The position numbers were made by a program, and so were the translations under genes. Below the pieces are notes generated by a model. That model was given only the letters and a program-made list of their open reading frames with translations, did not search any database and was not told the origin of the DNA. From assembly GCF_003589595.1 (NCBI RefSeq), contig NW_020653715.1, positions 1,055,747 to 1,119,746 of the forward strand: 64,000 nt of DNA, written 5' to 3'. The stretch is from Hyposmocoma kahamanoa (taxonomy: Eukaryota; Arthropoda; Insecta; Lepidoptera; Cosmopterigidae). Numbering within the stretch: position 1 is the stretch's first letter; the number at the start of each line of letters is the position of its first letter. Positions 1 to 11,800 of the stretch are shown here, in pieces.

Positions 1-3000
1 TGTTGCCATAGGCTTGTAGATGATTCTAGAAGTAACATACTTTTTTAGTGTGTTATAATATGTGACTGAGTTCATAATCCTATATAAATGAAATATGAAG
101 TTAATAAATAGAATGCTTTGTTATTCCTAGTTCATTCCATCTAAATTTTGTACATAATTCACAAGTAACAAATGTTCACTAATCTTTTAAACTAGTTGTG
201 TTTATAACTCGATGGGTAATTTTTGACGAGCTCTACACACCGAACGCTGCGTGGATATCATACTATAATCTGTTCCAATCAATTTTAACAAAAAGTAAAC
301 AAACCTGTTTGGTTAAAATTCTAAAGCAATCACTCAATAAATCGAATAATTACTTATTCACTTTCACGTATATTTCAAAGATTTCGACTTGATATATCAT
401 CACTTTTTCCAATAATATTCATTTGAATAGCATCGTAAAATCGTATTTGAAAAATGGTAGTCTAAAAGTGAGGTTATTATTCATCTATACTTCTATGACT
501 TGCCTATGGTTGTATAGTGCTGTTCGAAAACAAACATTCGGTTCAATCAATTAAAGATTAGTAATCGATTATTAAATCGAACATTTCAATCGCAATCGAA
601 CGAGTATCTAAGTGTAAGGATTTGAAGGAGGATTTAAATTGAAATTTTAAATATGCTTATATAGGTTATGTAAGGAAAACCGCTAGTATGACTCAATTGA
701 ACAAATCGATTCATTCAATTAATCGACTTGTAGTTTTCGTTACAATTGGCCATCACTAAACCGTTTATGGTCGGGTCAGTGACTTGTTTACTTTTTGTTC
801 AAAATGGATTGAAACAAAGTATAGGTAGAAATTGTTGATATTGCTATCAATTTTATAGGAATACCGCATCACATTTCCATGTGTAGAGTTTGTCTTCATG
901 TATTACATGTAAAAAGAAGTCATCTGGGCTTAATTGTTAAGGTCAAATGTTGTGTTTGAAGCTAGACAAATCATTGTAAATAGTGGTAATAGATACGTGT
1001 TGTATAAGGTATTATCAATCGTCATTTATTGGTGTACTTATACAGTACAGCGTTAAGAACTTGCTCCTCTAGAAGCAGAAAGACTGTATATATGCACTGC
1101 TGACCGTGCCGCATTCGAGACGTAGAATTTTTTGTATAAATTGCATCTTTTCGTCAACATTGATGCCAATTTTGTTTGCTTCCCTTTTCCTTCACATTAT
1201 AAATTCAGTATATAATTGTCATCACTGCAGACATTTGATTGGTCATTTTATTTTACGTGATATTAAAGCTATCTCATTGGTCATACACATTACGAATTAT
1301 GATTAAAAGCCAAGTTATTGGCAAGTCGAATTTAGCTAATAAGCATTTCGGTTCGTCATATTAAAAGCATGTGATTAGTCCATATTTAAAGAGGACAGTG
1401 TGAGTGTGAAAGTGAGTAGCTACAAAAAGGTCAATAAGCTGGGTATGGATGGACCGTTGAGGAGGCTACACTGATAAGAGCCCGACAGTTAAATATGATG
1501 ATGTCCACAAATAAGAGTCAAGCTTTTAGTATCACGTTAATAAAACGAGATTGTTTAGGTTAAATTTTGTACTGTTTTCTAATGAACAGTTTAGTACTGT
1601 TTGTGTTACACTGTCCTATTAATTATTTTCACATTTCATTGAAGTAAGTAACCGTACTAGAGATAGTTTACTTTTTGTTAATCATGTAGCAGAATCAACG
1701 TCTTTTGTTATTAAAAATAAGTAGATAATTTTATTAAAGTGTTCTATTTTTATTGTAAGAATTTGATTAGATAATGTTTTTGCTTGAAACTGATTGATGG
1801 GTAAATAGCACCACAACAGGGAATATACGACGACGCATTTTGTGTTATCGTAAATTTGAAATATTTATAGTTAATTAAAATTATCGACGTATTAGTCAAT
1901 AATTTGTATTTAAACATCTTTCTTAAGTTTGTACTCACAATGAATTTAAGAAATAATAATATTAAATGCAATTATTATTAGTATTATTACATATTGTAAT
2001 AAATGTTAGATGTATAAATATATGATTTATTGTGTAATAATCAACAAAAAAATCAGATGGACAAAAAAATTTTGCCGCGGTCGAATAAAGCATAATTCAG
2101 TTGCGTATTTTTTTTTTAGAGACAGCTTAAATATCTTGATGTCAATTGTATAATCAACGTTAGAATCGCTCCAATTTTTTATGATACAATACAAAACTGA
2201 ATTTAACTTTATTATAATAGAAACTGGCCATAATCCGTAAAACTGAGCACTTGGCTGTAAGTCCTTCCTTTTATTAAATTTAAATTTATTTCACACTTTT
2301 CAAAGGCTCCGTTGCGGTTCCCCGTGATGTCGTTTCCACCCGATTCTGAGGGGAAACGGGACAAGTGTAACCGTTACAGATGCTTTTTAAATGCATTTGA
2401 ATATAATAATATTGACCATTTCGGTAGATAATTTATTTAGAAATATTACAAATGAAAGACGGGTTATGTTTTTTTAAGTAGTCCCTCTGTACACCTGTGT
2501 TGTAATACTTTTTATCACAATCAAAGCTCAATTTACATTGCCGGGAAACGAAATGGAAGCGAAGGTTTGTAACGAAATTGTACATAGAATAATGAATTTT
2601 AATTGAACTGTGTAACGTATCTAGTTTAGACACGGCACGGTAGCTGCATTTTTTGGGTCGCATACGTTCAGTTTCACTTTAGTAAATTGAGCTTAAAATT
2701 AATGTCTGAAGTTTTTAAAATTGCGCTAGCCAATTTCACGAGGTACAGTCGTCCGAAATTTTAGGTCGAATGCAATATGTAAAGATAGAGGTATATACGC
2801 CGAGGTGGACCTACCGCACTGGCCATGAAAAGGCTGATGCGAGTAGGAGTGAATGGGGTAGATCAGAGGCGTAGCGGGTATCTCAACAGGCGTGACAACA
2901 TCTTGTGTCAAAAACCCGCTCCTTTCTACATAAGTTTTGATTATAGTGACCCATTTAGGTTATACGAGAAGGGCACTATATGTGCAAGCCCAGGAATCTT

Positions 3001-3097
3001 CAAAGTTCAAGTCCTGACCCTGGATCAGTCAGTGTACAAGGTTGTCACTGACTTCATCCTGTTCTCAAGACACTAGTGCCTCGGGTCTCAAAGGGCA
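1..3097. other. AT-rich intergenic stretch, no gene recognised
   Basis: Only short open frames occur here, none with recognisable domains or a coding pattern continued across plausible splice sites. Homopolymer T/A runs and low-complexity AT sequence dominate. The part from about 2700 to 3090 is less AT-rich and may be diverged transposon sequence leading into the retrotransposon tail that follows, but I could not identify it. Confidence 0.5.
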
Positions 3098-3571
3098 ACG
3101 GAGCGCGCCATGCCATTGTCCTCGTTGACCGTATACCCAATGTGAAGAAACGACAGCGCACTAAACTCGCAGACGTCGGTATGCGGATCGTGAGCCTAAA
3201 TTGGAAAAAATGTGGCTAAGTGACAAAATAATTTTTTGAGATACCATAAAAAACTATAACCCAGGTTTAGAATGTTGAAATTCTTTAATGATATTTCAGC
3301 TATGCATAGTTAGTTTCTATATAATTTTATCTATTTTTAAAAGAGAATTTTGTGCTCTATTTTTTGCTATTTAAATTGGATATTTGACTATTTGTCACAT
3401 AGCCGCGTTTGCTGGGCGGGACGACGACCGATAGACCAAGGCTGAGTAGGAGCGACGATGGACGATATCGTCGGCGTGGCCGGAAGACTGGATGAGACTA
3501 GCACGGGACCGATTGGGCTGGCGTACAAAAGAGGAGGCCTATACCCAGCAGTGGGTGTTAATGGGCTGAGA
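3098..3571 (+). mobile_element. Degenerate non-LTR retrotransposon ORF2 tail, split by a MITE-like insert
   Basis: The stretch at about 3120-3210 reads as a frame containing RIPNVKKRQRTK followed by ADVGMRIVSL. The stretch at about 3460-3571 reads DWMRLARDRLGW followed by EEAYTQQW and a stop. Both match the usual C-terminal end of insect non-LTR retrotransposon reverse transcriptase proteins. Frames shift between blocks, so this is a dead 5'-truncated copy. A separate AT-rich element interrupts it at 3212-3405. The clade is not assigned. Confidence 0.7.
3212..3405. mobile_element. MITE-like insertion with terminal inverted repeats
   Basis: The left end reads GTGGCTAAGTGACAAAATA. The right end, reverse complemented, reads GCGGCTATGTGACAAATA, giving imperfect terminal inverted repeats of about 18 bp around 195 bp of AT-rich, non-coding sequence. 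It lies inside the retrotransposon tail and is therefore younger than it. I saw no clear target-site duplication. Confidence 0.55.
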
Positions 3572-4169
3572 TGATGTTGATGCTCTTTTAATATTAAGTT
3601 GTTTGTTGAGAGTGAATAAACATTTTTGTATTTGGTTTGTATTTGATTGTGACTGCAAAAGTAGCATGTGCTGCGCTTTTAAATATTGTATGAAAAACAA
3701 CAGTGGCGCCACCGCCGCTGCAGTGCTACAGTGGCGTCACTGCACTGTTTCTACAAGCGTGTGAAAGCGCCTCCAAAAATTCAAAATGATTTAGGCAATC
3801 TTAATTGGTTTTCAAAAATCACTTTTTGAGTCGACTGTACCGTAAAATATATAATGTAATTTACTCACTACGTTTGTTGTAATTGAGAAGCAATGCAAAT
3901 TAATTTTAGCTTAATATGTTAGTTCATTTATCAACAACACGTGTAGCTTAATAAGTTTATATTGCAATGTTCATGTTTGTGAGAATAAATGTTATTTTTA
4001 AGATTCACATTGGTTCTTATTTTTACAATGATAAGTGCTATTTTCCAATAAGCGACTAGCTGCGGGCAGGTGGCTCCGCGCCACTCTGTTTTCCTTCATC
4101 GTCGCGGCAGCGTCAATGAGTAGGTATATAATGAGTTATTTGAATATATCAGAGTCGCGTCATTCGTCC

Positions 4170-4585
4170 GCGATTAGGCCTTATTCCAGCGTGACCATGG
4201 TCGAGTTTTTGAAATGACTTGCCAGAAAAATTTAATCGGTTCAAATCGCAAAAAATTTGATTTAGTCGGCCCGCCGTTCAAAAGTTATAAGGGTGTTTTA
4301 CTGCTACACTGTAATAAGCTTATTCCAGCGGCACCATTTCTCAATCTCGAGAACCACAACACCTACCTTAGACCTGATTACACTAAAAAAAAGTCGTGAA
4401 TTACTCGGTTCTAGTCGTAAAAAACTAGATTTAGTCGTTACGCCGTTTTGAAATTATTACGGTGTTTTACTGTCCACGCTGAAATAAGCTTATTCCGGCG
4501 GCACCATTTCTGAATCTCGAGAACGAAAGGCCTAGGTTAGATCTGATTGCACTCAAAACAAAAACAGGATTTTTTACTGCTGGAT
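4170..4585. repeat. Tandem repeat, about 168-bp unit, ~2.4 copies
   Basis: Two adjacent units (about 4238-4404 and 4405-4580) share the ordered blocks TCGGTTC, AAATTTGATTTAGTCG-like, GGTGTTTTACTG, AATAAGCTTATTCC, GGCGGCACCATTTCT-like and AATCTCGAGAAC. A partial unit precedes them from about 4170 (CTTATTCCAGCG). The units differ at many positions, so the array is old or drifting. It may be a short satellite-like array or the internal repeat of a larger element. Confidence 0.65.
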
Positions 4586-4754
4586 CACTAAAACCATGTG
4601 AACGCCCCTTTAATATATAAAAAATCAGTCAATGACGTTATTATTTTGTTGGGAAATATCTGAATTAAATGAAATACGCCATGGCCAATTACTCGAGAGG
4701 TCTGCGAATCTCCACACTACAGACCACAACTAACTCACACATATATCCATAATT

Positions 4755-5535
4755 CATCTTTAATATGAAATATAAGTAGTCAGTTTTCTTGTAATGTTAT
4801 TCAAATATTGTGTCTGTCAGGATTTCTAATTAAACATACGTTTTTCACTATTAAGAAACTTCTATAGTTATTTAAAAAAATAATAATCAAACCCCACAAA
4901 AAGTTATCTTCTGTAAAGACAGTTTATCTTCTCCGTGTAATTGCTAATAACACTTATTTGTTTGGTCCAGCCATCCTGGTGGACACCAAATATTGACAAT
5001 GTGCTAAAATATGTTTTTCTAAATTTTGATAAATATGCGTGTCAATATGGCATTGTGTGTTACAAACTAATTTACAAATTAACGCTTGCTAGTAAGGCAG
5101 ATGGCGTAAAAGAAAATAAAAGAATAGCCAGCAATATTCATAAAAATCTGTGCAATAAGCGCCATTTGGTTGATTTGTTTGTTTGTGGCAATTTTATTTC
5201 AATATTCAAGTATATTATCGAGTAATTATTAAATAATATTTCACGACACAATTCTCGAACATTAAATAATATTATAAATAATAAAAATTGTCACGGAAAA
5301 AAGAAAGTAGTGAACACTACTCCGAGAATGACTGATCACTAGAAATTAAAAAGCTTTGATTAATTGTAGTTCGTCAATTATTTACAAATTAGTTACAAAA
5401 ATTGTTATTTGGTACTTCTCGCGACATCTGGTATACCAATAAGCACTAAATACCCAACTACGCCATCTTGTACAGCCATTAGTAGTCTTCTTGAACGATT
5501 GGTCTCCATGAATACACAAAAACTTGTACCAAATA
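4755..5535 (+). repeat. Dispersed repeat F, copy 1 (overlaps GPN3 3' end)
   Basis: The sequence starts with a block containing ATATGAAATATAAGTAGTCAG, continues through TGGCATTGTGTGTTACAAAC and ends with GACATCTGGTATACCAAT. The same blocks recur in the same order at 59128-59965 and partly at 6617-6700 and 10425-10575. There is no protein-coding frame, so it is probably a non-autonomous transposable element. It abuts the GPN3 stop codon, so it must supply most of the GPN3 3' untranslated sequence unless the transcript ends very early. Confidence 0.6.
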
Positions 5536-5537
5536 AT

Positions 5538-5829
5538 TTATTCACCATAATATTTATTATCATCGACATTGCCATCTTCCGGATCCGGTTCATCGAAGTC
5601 CTTGATTTTAACATCAGCATCTTCTCCATATTGTATTATATTGTCTATGGTCAATAAAATATTGTCTATGCTCTCATCATCTTTGATATTAAGAGGGTAG
5701 AATCGTACTAGACTGAAGTTGTCAATGACTTCGCCAATAGCTTCTGTTAGCTTGGCGTATTTTTCGTGCCATTTCGATTTTGAGTTACGCATATCTGATA
5801 AGAGAACGTGCGGATCTGGATCTAGGTAG
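5538..5829 (-). CDS. GPN3: GPN3 exon 5 (C-terminus)
   Basis: After a TTTTTTCCAG acceptor it reads [13 protein letters not shown], then [19 protein letters not shown], and ends in an acidic tail closing with KYYGE and a stop. The pattern of VRF(L/Y)P followed by DDES and a QYGED block is the GPN3 C-terminal signature. It lies 4.8 kb from exon 4, and the stop codon abuts dispersed repeat F. Confidence 0.93.
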
Positions 5830-8800
5830 CTGGAAAAAATGAAAGACGTTATATTAATGTAGGTCCTGAACTTGAATACCACTGGGAACTTCATTACAGA
5901 GATCAAGGACTTTGTAGCCTAGCCTTGGCGAAAATAAAGAGAAGGTTCGGTCCACAAAAATTTATTATAAGAGGAAAAGAAAGGGGCTGTAACAAAAATA
6001 AACAAATTACATTTTTATGGAATGTCATAATATTTCACCACCATGATATTCAATAATTTTTTGTGAACTTACTCTACTAGTTTGTTATAATTATTAATAC
6101 AAAGATCTAGTAGAGTACGACATACGTTAAAAATTTTATTACAGTTAATAGCGACATCTCTAGCCAGGGCTGGTAGTTGCAAAGGTACCCAACTGGGTGA
6201 CGAAATACTTTCATAGATTTCTCGTAGATGGCGCAACGGCTAAAAAGTCGTTGAAAAAACCAAATAGAAGATCCAACAACAAACACATAGAAAATTGAGA
6301 TCCGCTGGTTCGTTCCGTGGCTTAGTTAGAATAGCGAGACGTCGGTTCGGCCGGATGGAAATAATTTTTTCTAAGTGCCGGACTGCCACGCAGAGGTCCT
6401 AGGTTTCTATTCCCGGGCCGGGAGAAATATTTGTATGGTCTACATTTATTCTCTCGTGAGTTTGGGTGCATTTTGAGGTTGTCTATGTGTGTGTCCATAG
6501 CACAGCGACACAGGGTTTCCCTAGTGCGGGGCTATGTTGAGGTCGTGCGTTATTATTATTATGTAGATAGATTCAGTGAGGATGTACATTTCTCGTGTTT
6601 TTTTTAATATTTCTGTGATATGAAATATAAGTAGACAGTTTTTCATGTCAATCATTAGATGGCATTGTGTGTTTCATATTAAAGGTGAAATAGTTGATAT
6701 CCATGGCCATTTACATATTATAAACTACTTCCAGACTATTTTTACCATTTTCAGAGTTGCGATCTGTAGTATGGTTAGCATGATCCATGGCCGTGCAAGT
6801 GTAAGTAATTTATTAATAAGGCTTGCTAGCCCCTGGAACGGTGCGGAGCCACCAGCGGTTCTACGCCATTTTGCCCGAAAAAGTCTTTACTGGCGCGGAA
6901 CCAACGGCGGCTCGGCGCATCCAGACGATTGTAAACCGATTTTTCATAATGATAGAGTTATATATGTTTGTTTGAACAACTTTTGACCACAAAGAAGTAT
7001 AGGAAATATTTTATTTGTTGCAACACCAAAACGCACTCGTTTCCTTAAAAAAAAGCAGGACTAATAGTCTGAATGTGTTGTAAAACTTTATTTTGTTTTA
7101 AAACTTAGTTTTATTTTTGCGAAGCATTATACCAGATTTCTATTGAATTATAATAAATAGACTTTGCTTAATGTTTTTTTAATTAAATTTCTATGAATTT
7201 AGGTGTAATTTCTTGTAAAAGTATGCTTCTGAAAAATCATGATTTTTGACATTTTCTTTTCGTTTTTACTACGATCATTGTAGATATTAGCTTTTCTACA
7301 TCACAATTTTTTTATAGAAAAATTATTTAGAAAGTCAGTACCGTTTACAGAACTTGGATAAGTGGTCTAGTTATTTTGTAATGAGCATTTATCTGATGGG
7401 TGACCTAAATCTAGGTAAGCGCGGGATGCGCGGCACTGTGATTCCCCCATAGGCCATAAATCAAAAAAAATCATTGGCTTATCCCGGTTAGATCAACTCA
7501 CTAAGTTAGTAACTAGTTAACAAGCTTCCAAAAACTATAAATATCAATGTAATTAGGTCACGTTATCATTCACTTTTGTGCATCGGAAGTGAGCGCATCG
7601 CGAGACTAATTATCACCACGTGTGAGTCATCGAAACTTAATCACTTTGTTTTTTGAGTGTCACTATTCCAAATCAAGTGTTTACGTGTTGTGAAAGCATG
7701 GAGATCCAAGAGCATGGTATGTACTTTTATTATCAATTTTTTTTAATTTTTTTTATGCATACTTTTTTTTATATAATTTTTTTATTGAAGGCAGTTTTTT
7801 GGTGAAAATTTTTGGCATAACTTAATTTCCTTTAGACCTACAACTTTTGGCTGCGCTGAGCTGCACCTGAGGTATATGGTTTTTGAATAAGGAGTATGTC
7901 CTTATTAAGAGCTATAAGTTTCATTTGCATCTTGCTGCCTCTTCTTGGCTTAAAGGGGTGTCAAAGTATGCATGTCCATAGTATTGAATTTTTAATTTTT
8001 TTTTAAGTTCAGCTTTCATATTGTTTTAGGTACATTTTTCAAATGTTCTGTATCGAGGATGACAATTTTTGATATTTGGCACTCTAAAGTGGGTAATCCA
8101 AATGAAAAAATGCAACACGTCCTGAGCACTTTGACCGAAACATCATCCCTTTCTGACGACATCGAAAATATTGATTTAGAGACTTTAAGCCTTAAAATTA
8201 AGAATATTTGTAAACGAATTTCCCACTACTGGGCAAAGTCGAATCGTACTAGATCTAAATTCTTAGAAAAATATTCAGATTGGCTGCATGTCGTTGAAAA
8301 TATTGATGTACAGCGAACTGAGTTACGTGTATCTCAGAGCTTTGACGAAGTTAAACCATCAACTTCTTCATCGCATGGCCGTCCGAGAATTAACTTTGAC
8401 GACACCAGTAAACGTACAAAAAGGAGAAGATTGGCTAGTTTGTCTAACCAAGACCCTTCTCTTGTACAGTCATTGCTCAATGCGTCCGATAGCTTGTCTT
8501 GTCCTGAAATCGATTCTAGCGAAGTTTTATCGCTCATTGTTGAAGCTCAGTTAACTCGACATCAATATATATTAGTAAAGAAATTTATAGACAATAAGTT
8601 TTCAAAAACCATTTTCCCATCTTACCAAAGTGTCGTGGAATTTAAAAAACACTGTTATCCTTCAGATATTACTGTTACGGAATCATCCGCCGAAGTCGAA
8701 CTTCAAAGTTTATTAGATCATACTGCCAATCGGATTCTCAAGTCTCAAAAAGATGTTTTGGATAGTGTACCTAATGAGTCTCTAGATAAGATATCTTTGA

Positions 8801-11800
8801 TAGGGAAATGGGGTTTCGATGGACAGGGCATTCAGAATATAAACAGTGTTTTTCTGACTCCACTCTTGAAGACAGTAGCCTGTTTGTTACTTCGTATGTG
8901 CCACTTCAGCTTGTTTTGACAACAGATAACAAAGAAAATTCAGTAGTTTTGTGGAAAAATCCTCGTCCTTCATCAACTCGATACTGTCGTCCTATACGCC
9001 TCCGATATTTGAAGGAATCGACTGCAGTGTCAGTTGAGGAAGAAGCTCATTTTAAAGATAAAATAAGGAACTTGCAGCCTACTGTTTTCAAGGAAGAAGA
9101 TCGCGAATATCGCATTACTCATTGTTTGCAACTTACTATGGTAGATGGTAAAGTGTGTAATGCACTTAGTGGTGTTTCTTCATCAAAATGTTTTATTTGT
9201 AACGCCTTGCCCAGTGAAATGAACAAAATTGACGAATGTTTAAATAAGGAAGTCGATGAGAGTAAATATGAATTTGGTTTATCACCTCTTCACGCGTTAA
9301 TACGTTTTTTTGAATATTTTGTTCATGTCGCGTGCAAGTTAGATGTTAGGAAATGGCAAGCTAGGTCCGCTAATGACAAAATGCTTGTTGCTGCAAAAAA
9401 ATCATATGTTCAGACTCAATTTAGAGAAAGATTAGGGCTTATAGTGGATAAGCCTAAAAGTGGCGGAAGCGGAACATCAAACGATGGTAATACAGCCAGG
9501 CGGTTTTTCTCGAATTCAGAAATTTCCGCTGAAATTACTGGGATCAAGAAGGATCTCCTAGATCGTTGCTGGATCATCCTTCAATGTTTAAATTCGGGAT
9601 ATAATATTAATAAGACGAACTTCGAAGAGTTCGCTTTAGAGACGGCTCGGCAGTTAGTTGCCGAGTATCCGTGGTATAACATGCCTGCTTCCGTTCACAA
9701 AGTTCTAATTCATGGTGCTAATGTTATAGATTATGGTTTGTTGTCAATCGGAGAGTTGTCTGAAGAAGCAGCTGAAGCGACTAACAAATACATCAAGTCT
9801 TTTAGAAAAAATCATACGCGTAAAATGAGTCGCATTGTGACCAACACAGATTTAGTAAATAGGCTGCTTCTTCATTCAGATCCCTTCATAACAGGTCTAC
9901 GAAAGTTACCTGTTAAAAAAAAAGGTGTACTGTCAAAAGCTGTATTAGACTTGTTATGTATTTAAAGTTAATATTGTTGAGATTTAATGTATTTTGGTAT
10001 AATTTGTGTTTTGTTTGTATTTTGTAAAATGAACTTTTTTATGTATTTTTATTGTTTTAATTTATTCATTTGTGGTTATTGTTAATACAAATAATCATTA
10101 TTTACACAGTTTTACCATTAAAAGTCGCAGTATAAAATGTTTTAGATACATCGTCTAAAAACAAAATTACTGCGAGACATTTTTACACCTAAATATTGTC
10201 AAATATTTTTTAAAATGTATAATTTTATTAATTTACGTTTACCTAATCATATTTTAACGTAATAAAATAAAAAAATAATAATAATTTCGGAGTTACGTAT
10301 TTATGACCGCCTTAGTATGGAGCGTGAATCACCGTGCGCGGGTGTGAAATAAGCTCCGTGCTGACAGTTGACACTCCGTTGTTCAAATCTGTGCCATAAG
10401 CGTCATTTAGCGTTATCACAAGAAATGAGAGAAGCTTTGATAAATTGTAATTCGTCAATTAGTTACAAAATAGGCTATTTGATACTCATCGCGACATCTG
10501 GTGTACCAATACTTGTCTTGTATCACGATTACCAGTCCTCTTAAATTACTGGTCTATGTGCATGGCAAAAGATGCTGTTTTTGTGCATAATGTTAGAGAA
10601 AAAGCTGGTTAATATTATTCTTACTCATCCAACTGTTTTCTTGCAGATTTACTAAGCAAGTCCATTTTGGTGAGGACGTTTACATGTGGAAGTTCTAGAT
10701 TCACCATCACACTAAGTGCTGCCATTGTGCCTAAAAATACAAAAATTAAAATTAAATACAATGAATAGCGACATCTCTACCCAGGGCTGGTAGCTGTAAA
10801 GGTATCTGACTGGGTGCCGAAATACTTAAGATTTCTCATAGATGGCGCTACGGCTAAAAAGTCGTTGAAAAAACCGAATATAAAGAAACGACAACAAACA
10901 CATAGAAAAATTCGTGAGGTCCGCTGGTTCGTTCCCTGGCTTGGTTGGTATAACGTCTGACACCGTATGCTAGAAGACGTCGGTTCGAATCCGGCCGGAC
11001 CAAAGGAATTTGTTCTGTGTTCGATCTTTGTATTAATAATTATTACAAAAATTAAGAACAATTTAAGCCATATAAAAATTGACAATTACGACAAATGCAT
11101 TTATCACCACCATGTTTTCCTTCACTGTTAGCAAGCAGTATTGCTACTAAGCATGTTTAGGTCCATTTCACAGGGATTCTAACTATTCTCCGACAAGTCT
11201 TCACTGCTCTCAGTTATGCTACAATGTTAATGCACTGACATACCACTGCCGGGCATGGGTCTCTCTTATAAGTAGATGGCTTGGATTATTTAGCTTTAAC
11301 AATGTGTTTAAGTCTGTTTGTGCATTTCCGTAATACTGTATTTGGCAGAATGCATGTGTTCTTCAGGTCTCATAAAAATTATTGAACATATTGCTAGTTA
11401 TTATTGTAAGGCTATATAAATTAAAAACAAATACCTGACAAAAACTTGGCTCCATCAACCATGAATTGTGAATCAATCATAAACACTACGCATATTCTGA
11501 AATTCCATTTCTCCAGCTGATCAACCAGCCTTCGCATGACAGGCAAGTGTGTGTACAACTCGATCTGACCTGGGCAGTCAAAGAGGACATAGTCGTCATC
11601 TACATCACCTAGTTGTTCTTCTAACCAATCACTGTTTTCGAGGAGTGTCCTGGAAGTTGGGTAATTGTATTTTATGTAGTTTAGCATTTACATTCTTGTC
11701 TTAAGTATCTACTTGTGCGCAACATTGGCTTTTATATAAAAGGTATACTAAGTTACATGATGCTGGTTTAATGCAGTTGTGAGACACACACATGACAGCT

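Larger units (their letters stand above)
7434..10336 (+). mobile_element. Transib-family DNA transposon (RAG1-related), 2903 bp
   Basis: Both ends are defined by sequence. The 5' end begins CACTGTGATTC and the 3' end, reverse complemented, begins CACGGTGATTC. Each is bordered by the 5-bp direct repeat CGCGG (7429-7433 and 10337-10341). Transib elements make 5-bp GC-rich target duplications and have CAC-starting termini that resemble V(D)J heptamers. The internal gene encodes a RAG1-like transposase. The element is in the last GPN3 intron, antisense to that gene. Perfect target duplications argue for a fairly recent insertion, but the transposase is frameshifted, so this copy is not autonomous. 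Confidence 0.88.

Noticed and set aside
3700..3760. CACTG/CAGTG-rich short palindromic cluster as a second Transib end
   Set aside because: No 5-bp target duplication or matching partner end was found. It looks like a local GC-rich repeat.
10918..11001. tRNA gene at the tRNA-like segment
   Set aside because: There are extra bases before the A box, no proper anticodon arm, a conserved leader and tail, and several copies in the window, all indicating a SINE.
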